DNA of 5,779 nucleotides, taken from Desulfobacterales bacterium (lineage in GTDB: Bacteria > Desulfobacterota > Desulfobacteria > Desulfobacterales > UBA2174_A). Each line of letters starts with the position of its first letter. Position 1 is the first letter of the stretch. Below the pieces are notes generated by a model. The model ran no database searches and was not told the origin of the DNA. It was given only the letters and a program-made list of their open reading frames with translations. Position numbers and translations under genes: made by a program. Below, in pieces: positions 5,164 through 5,779 of this stretch. The stretch spans positions 1 through 5,779 of the forward strand of contig JALOPD010000242.1 in assembly GCA_025454075.1 (NCBI GenBank), given 5' to 3'.

Positions 5164-5779
5164 TCAGCTCTTCTTCTTGGCAAAGTAATGGTTATAAGCC
5201 ATGCGCCGGCTGACATTGGTGTCCTGGTCCCAGGGCACCGCACGCGAGGCAAAGGCTTTCTGCGATTCGAGGATTTCCTTGAAGAGCGGGTTCTCGGCCG
5301 ACTTCTTGGCCGCAACCTGGTCGAAGACGTCAAGCTGCTTCTGCAGAATCGGGTCGGGTGTCTTGTAGAACTTGACCTTGTCCTTGGTCTGCAACTCGAC
5401 GTAGTCTTTCGAATAGCGGTCGATCGCCTTCCAGGACAGGTCGGCCGAGGCCGCCTCCACGGCGTTCTCGATGATGGCCTTCATTTTGTCCGGCAGTGCG
5501 GCGTACTTGGTCTTGTTGAACAGGATCTCGAAAGCTTCGCCGTTCTGGTGGTAGCTCTGCAGCATGCACACCTTCGACACATCCGCGAATCCGAGCAGGC
5601 GGTCGGAAGTGGCGTTGTTGAATTCCGCCCCGTCCAGCAGGCCGCGATCCATGGCCGGAACGATCTCGCCGCCGGGCAGTGCGTTCACCGCCGCGCCCAT
5701 GCCGGTGAACAGGTCGATCGAAATTCCCACGGTGCGGAACTTGAGGCCCTTGAGGTCCTCGACCTTGGCGATCGGCTTC
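5164..5779 (-). CDS. dctP: TRAP transporter solute-binding protein (DctP family), C-terminal part
   Basis: Periplasmic receptor that captures the solute and delivers it to DctQM. The window holds the last 204 residues, ending KKKS and TGA at 5164-5166; family members have about 330-370, so roughly the first 130-160, including any signal peptide, are outside. The segment starts inside the typical DLKGLKFRT stretch, whose Arg (15th visible residue) is the family's usual ligand-carboxylate contact. Further family marks are GGEIVPAMDRGLLDGAEFNN, SYHQNGEAFEILFNK and the LPDKMKAIIENAVEAA helix. The pattern resembles the mannitol/chloroaromatic (FcbT1) and TakP-like dimeric group more than the C4-dicarboxylate DctP proper. 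The ligand is therefore probably a monocarboxylic, oxo or aromatic acid, but this is inference. It is the first of the three TRAP genes seen here, and what precedes it is not visible. Confidence 0.9.
   Translation of the reverse strand, partial: KPIAKVEDLKGLKFRTVGISIDLFTGMGAAVNALPGGEIVPAMDRGLLDGAEFNNATSDRLLGFADVSKVCMLQSYHQNGEAFEILFNKTKYAALPDKMKAIIENAVEAASADLSWKAIDRYSKDYVELQTKDKVKFYKTPDPILQKQLDVFDQVAAKKSAENPLFKEILESQKAFASRAVPWDQDTNVSRRMAYNHYFAKKKS

Noticed and set aside
1..5779. CRISPR array, tRNA, rRNA, insertion sequence or prophage
   Set aside because: No regularly spaced direct repeats, no cloverleaf or rRNA sequence, and no transposase or integrase motif were seen on either strand.

Overview
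The window is a GC-rich bacterial segment in which every credible gene lies on the minus strand, so it reads from right to left. In transcription order it contains: the C-terminal part of a TRAP-type periplasmic solute-binding protein (dctP, cut by the right edge), the small membrane subunit (dctQ), the large membrane subunit (dctM), a D-isomer-specific 2-hydroxyacid dehydrogenase, a 285-bp gap filled with inverted-repeat structures, and an amidase-signature enzyme cut by the left edge just short of its C-terminus. The TRAP subunits resemble the mannitol/chloroaromatic (FcbT) type of tripartite carboxylate transporter. Gene content, GC richness and a REP-like repeat with a GTGGGAG head point to Pseudomonadota, most likely a gammaproteobacterium or a betaproteobacterium. 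The assignment is an inference; no RNA gene is present to fix it.

Right part (2522-5779): dctP, dctQ, dctM and the dehydrogenase look like one transcription unit. dctP is followed after 19 nt by a strong 14-bp hairpin, then dctQ. dctQ and dctM overlap by 4 nt (ATGA). The dehydrogenase starts 7 nt after dctM. The hairpin after dctP probably lets the binding protein be made in excess of the membrane subunits. The dehydrogenase fits a pathway in which an imported organic acid is interconverted between 2-oxo and 2-hydroxy forms, but the substrate cannot be read from the sequence.

Middle (1274-1558): directly after the dehydrogenase stop codon lies a 125-bp imperfect palindrome with A5/T5 ends, each arm of which is also a small terminator-like hairpin. 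It probably ends transcription from both sides. Next comes a 78-bp inverted pair of REP-like sequences (REPIN-like) whose two arm differences are a paired T-A to C-G exchange in the stem. It sits in the leader of the amidase. Positions 1380-1433 between the two elements hold only an A/T tract and nothing else I can call.

Left part (1-1273): the amidase has the complete Lys-Ser-Ser catalytic set. It is separated from the TRAP operon by the probable terminator, so whether it shares the pathway is open.

I found no wholly new system. The points most worth a second look are the two stacked palindromic elements and an extra two-helix acidic insertion in the large TRAP permease.
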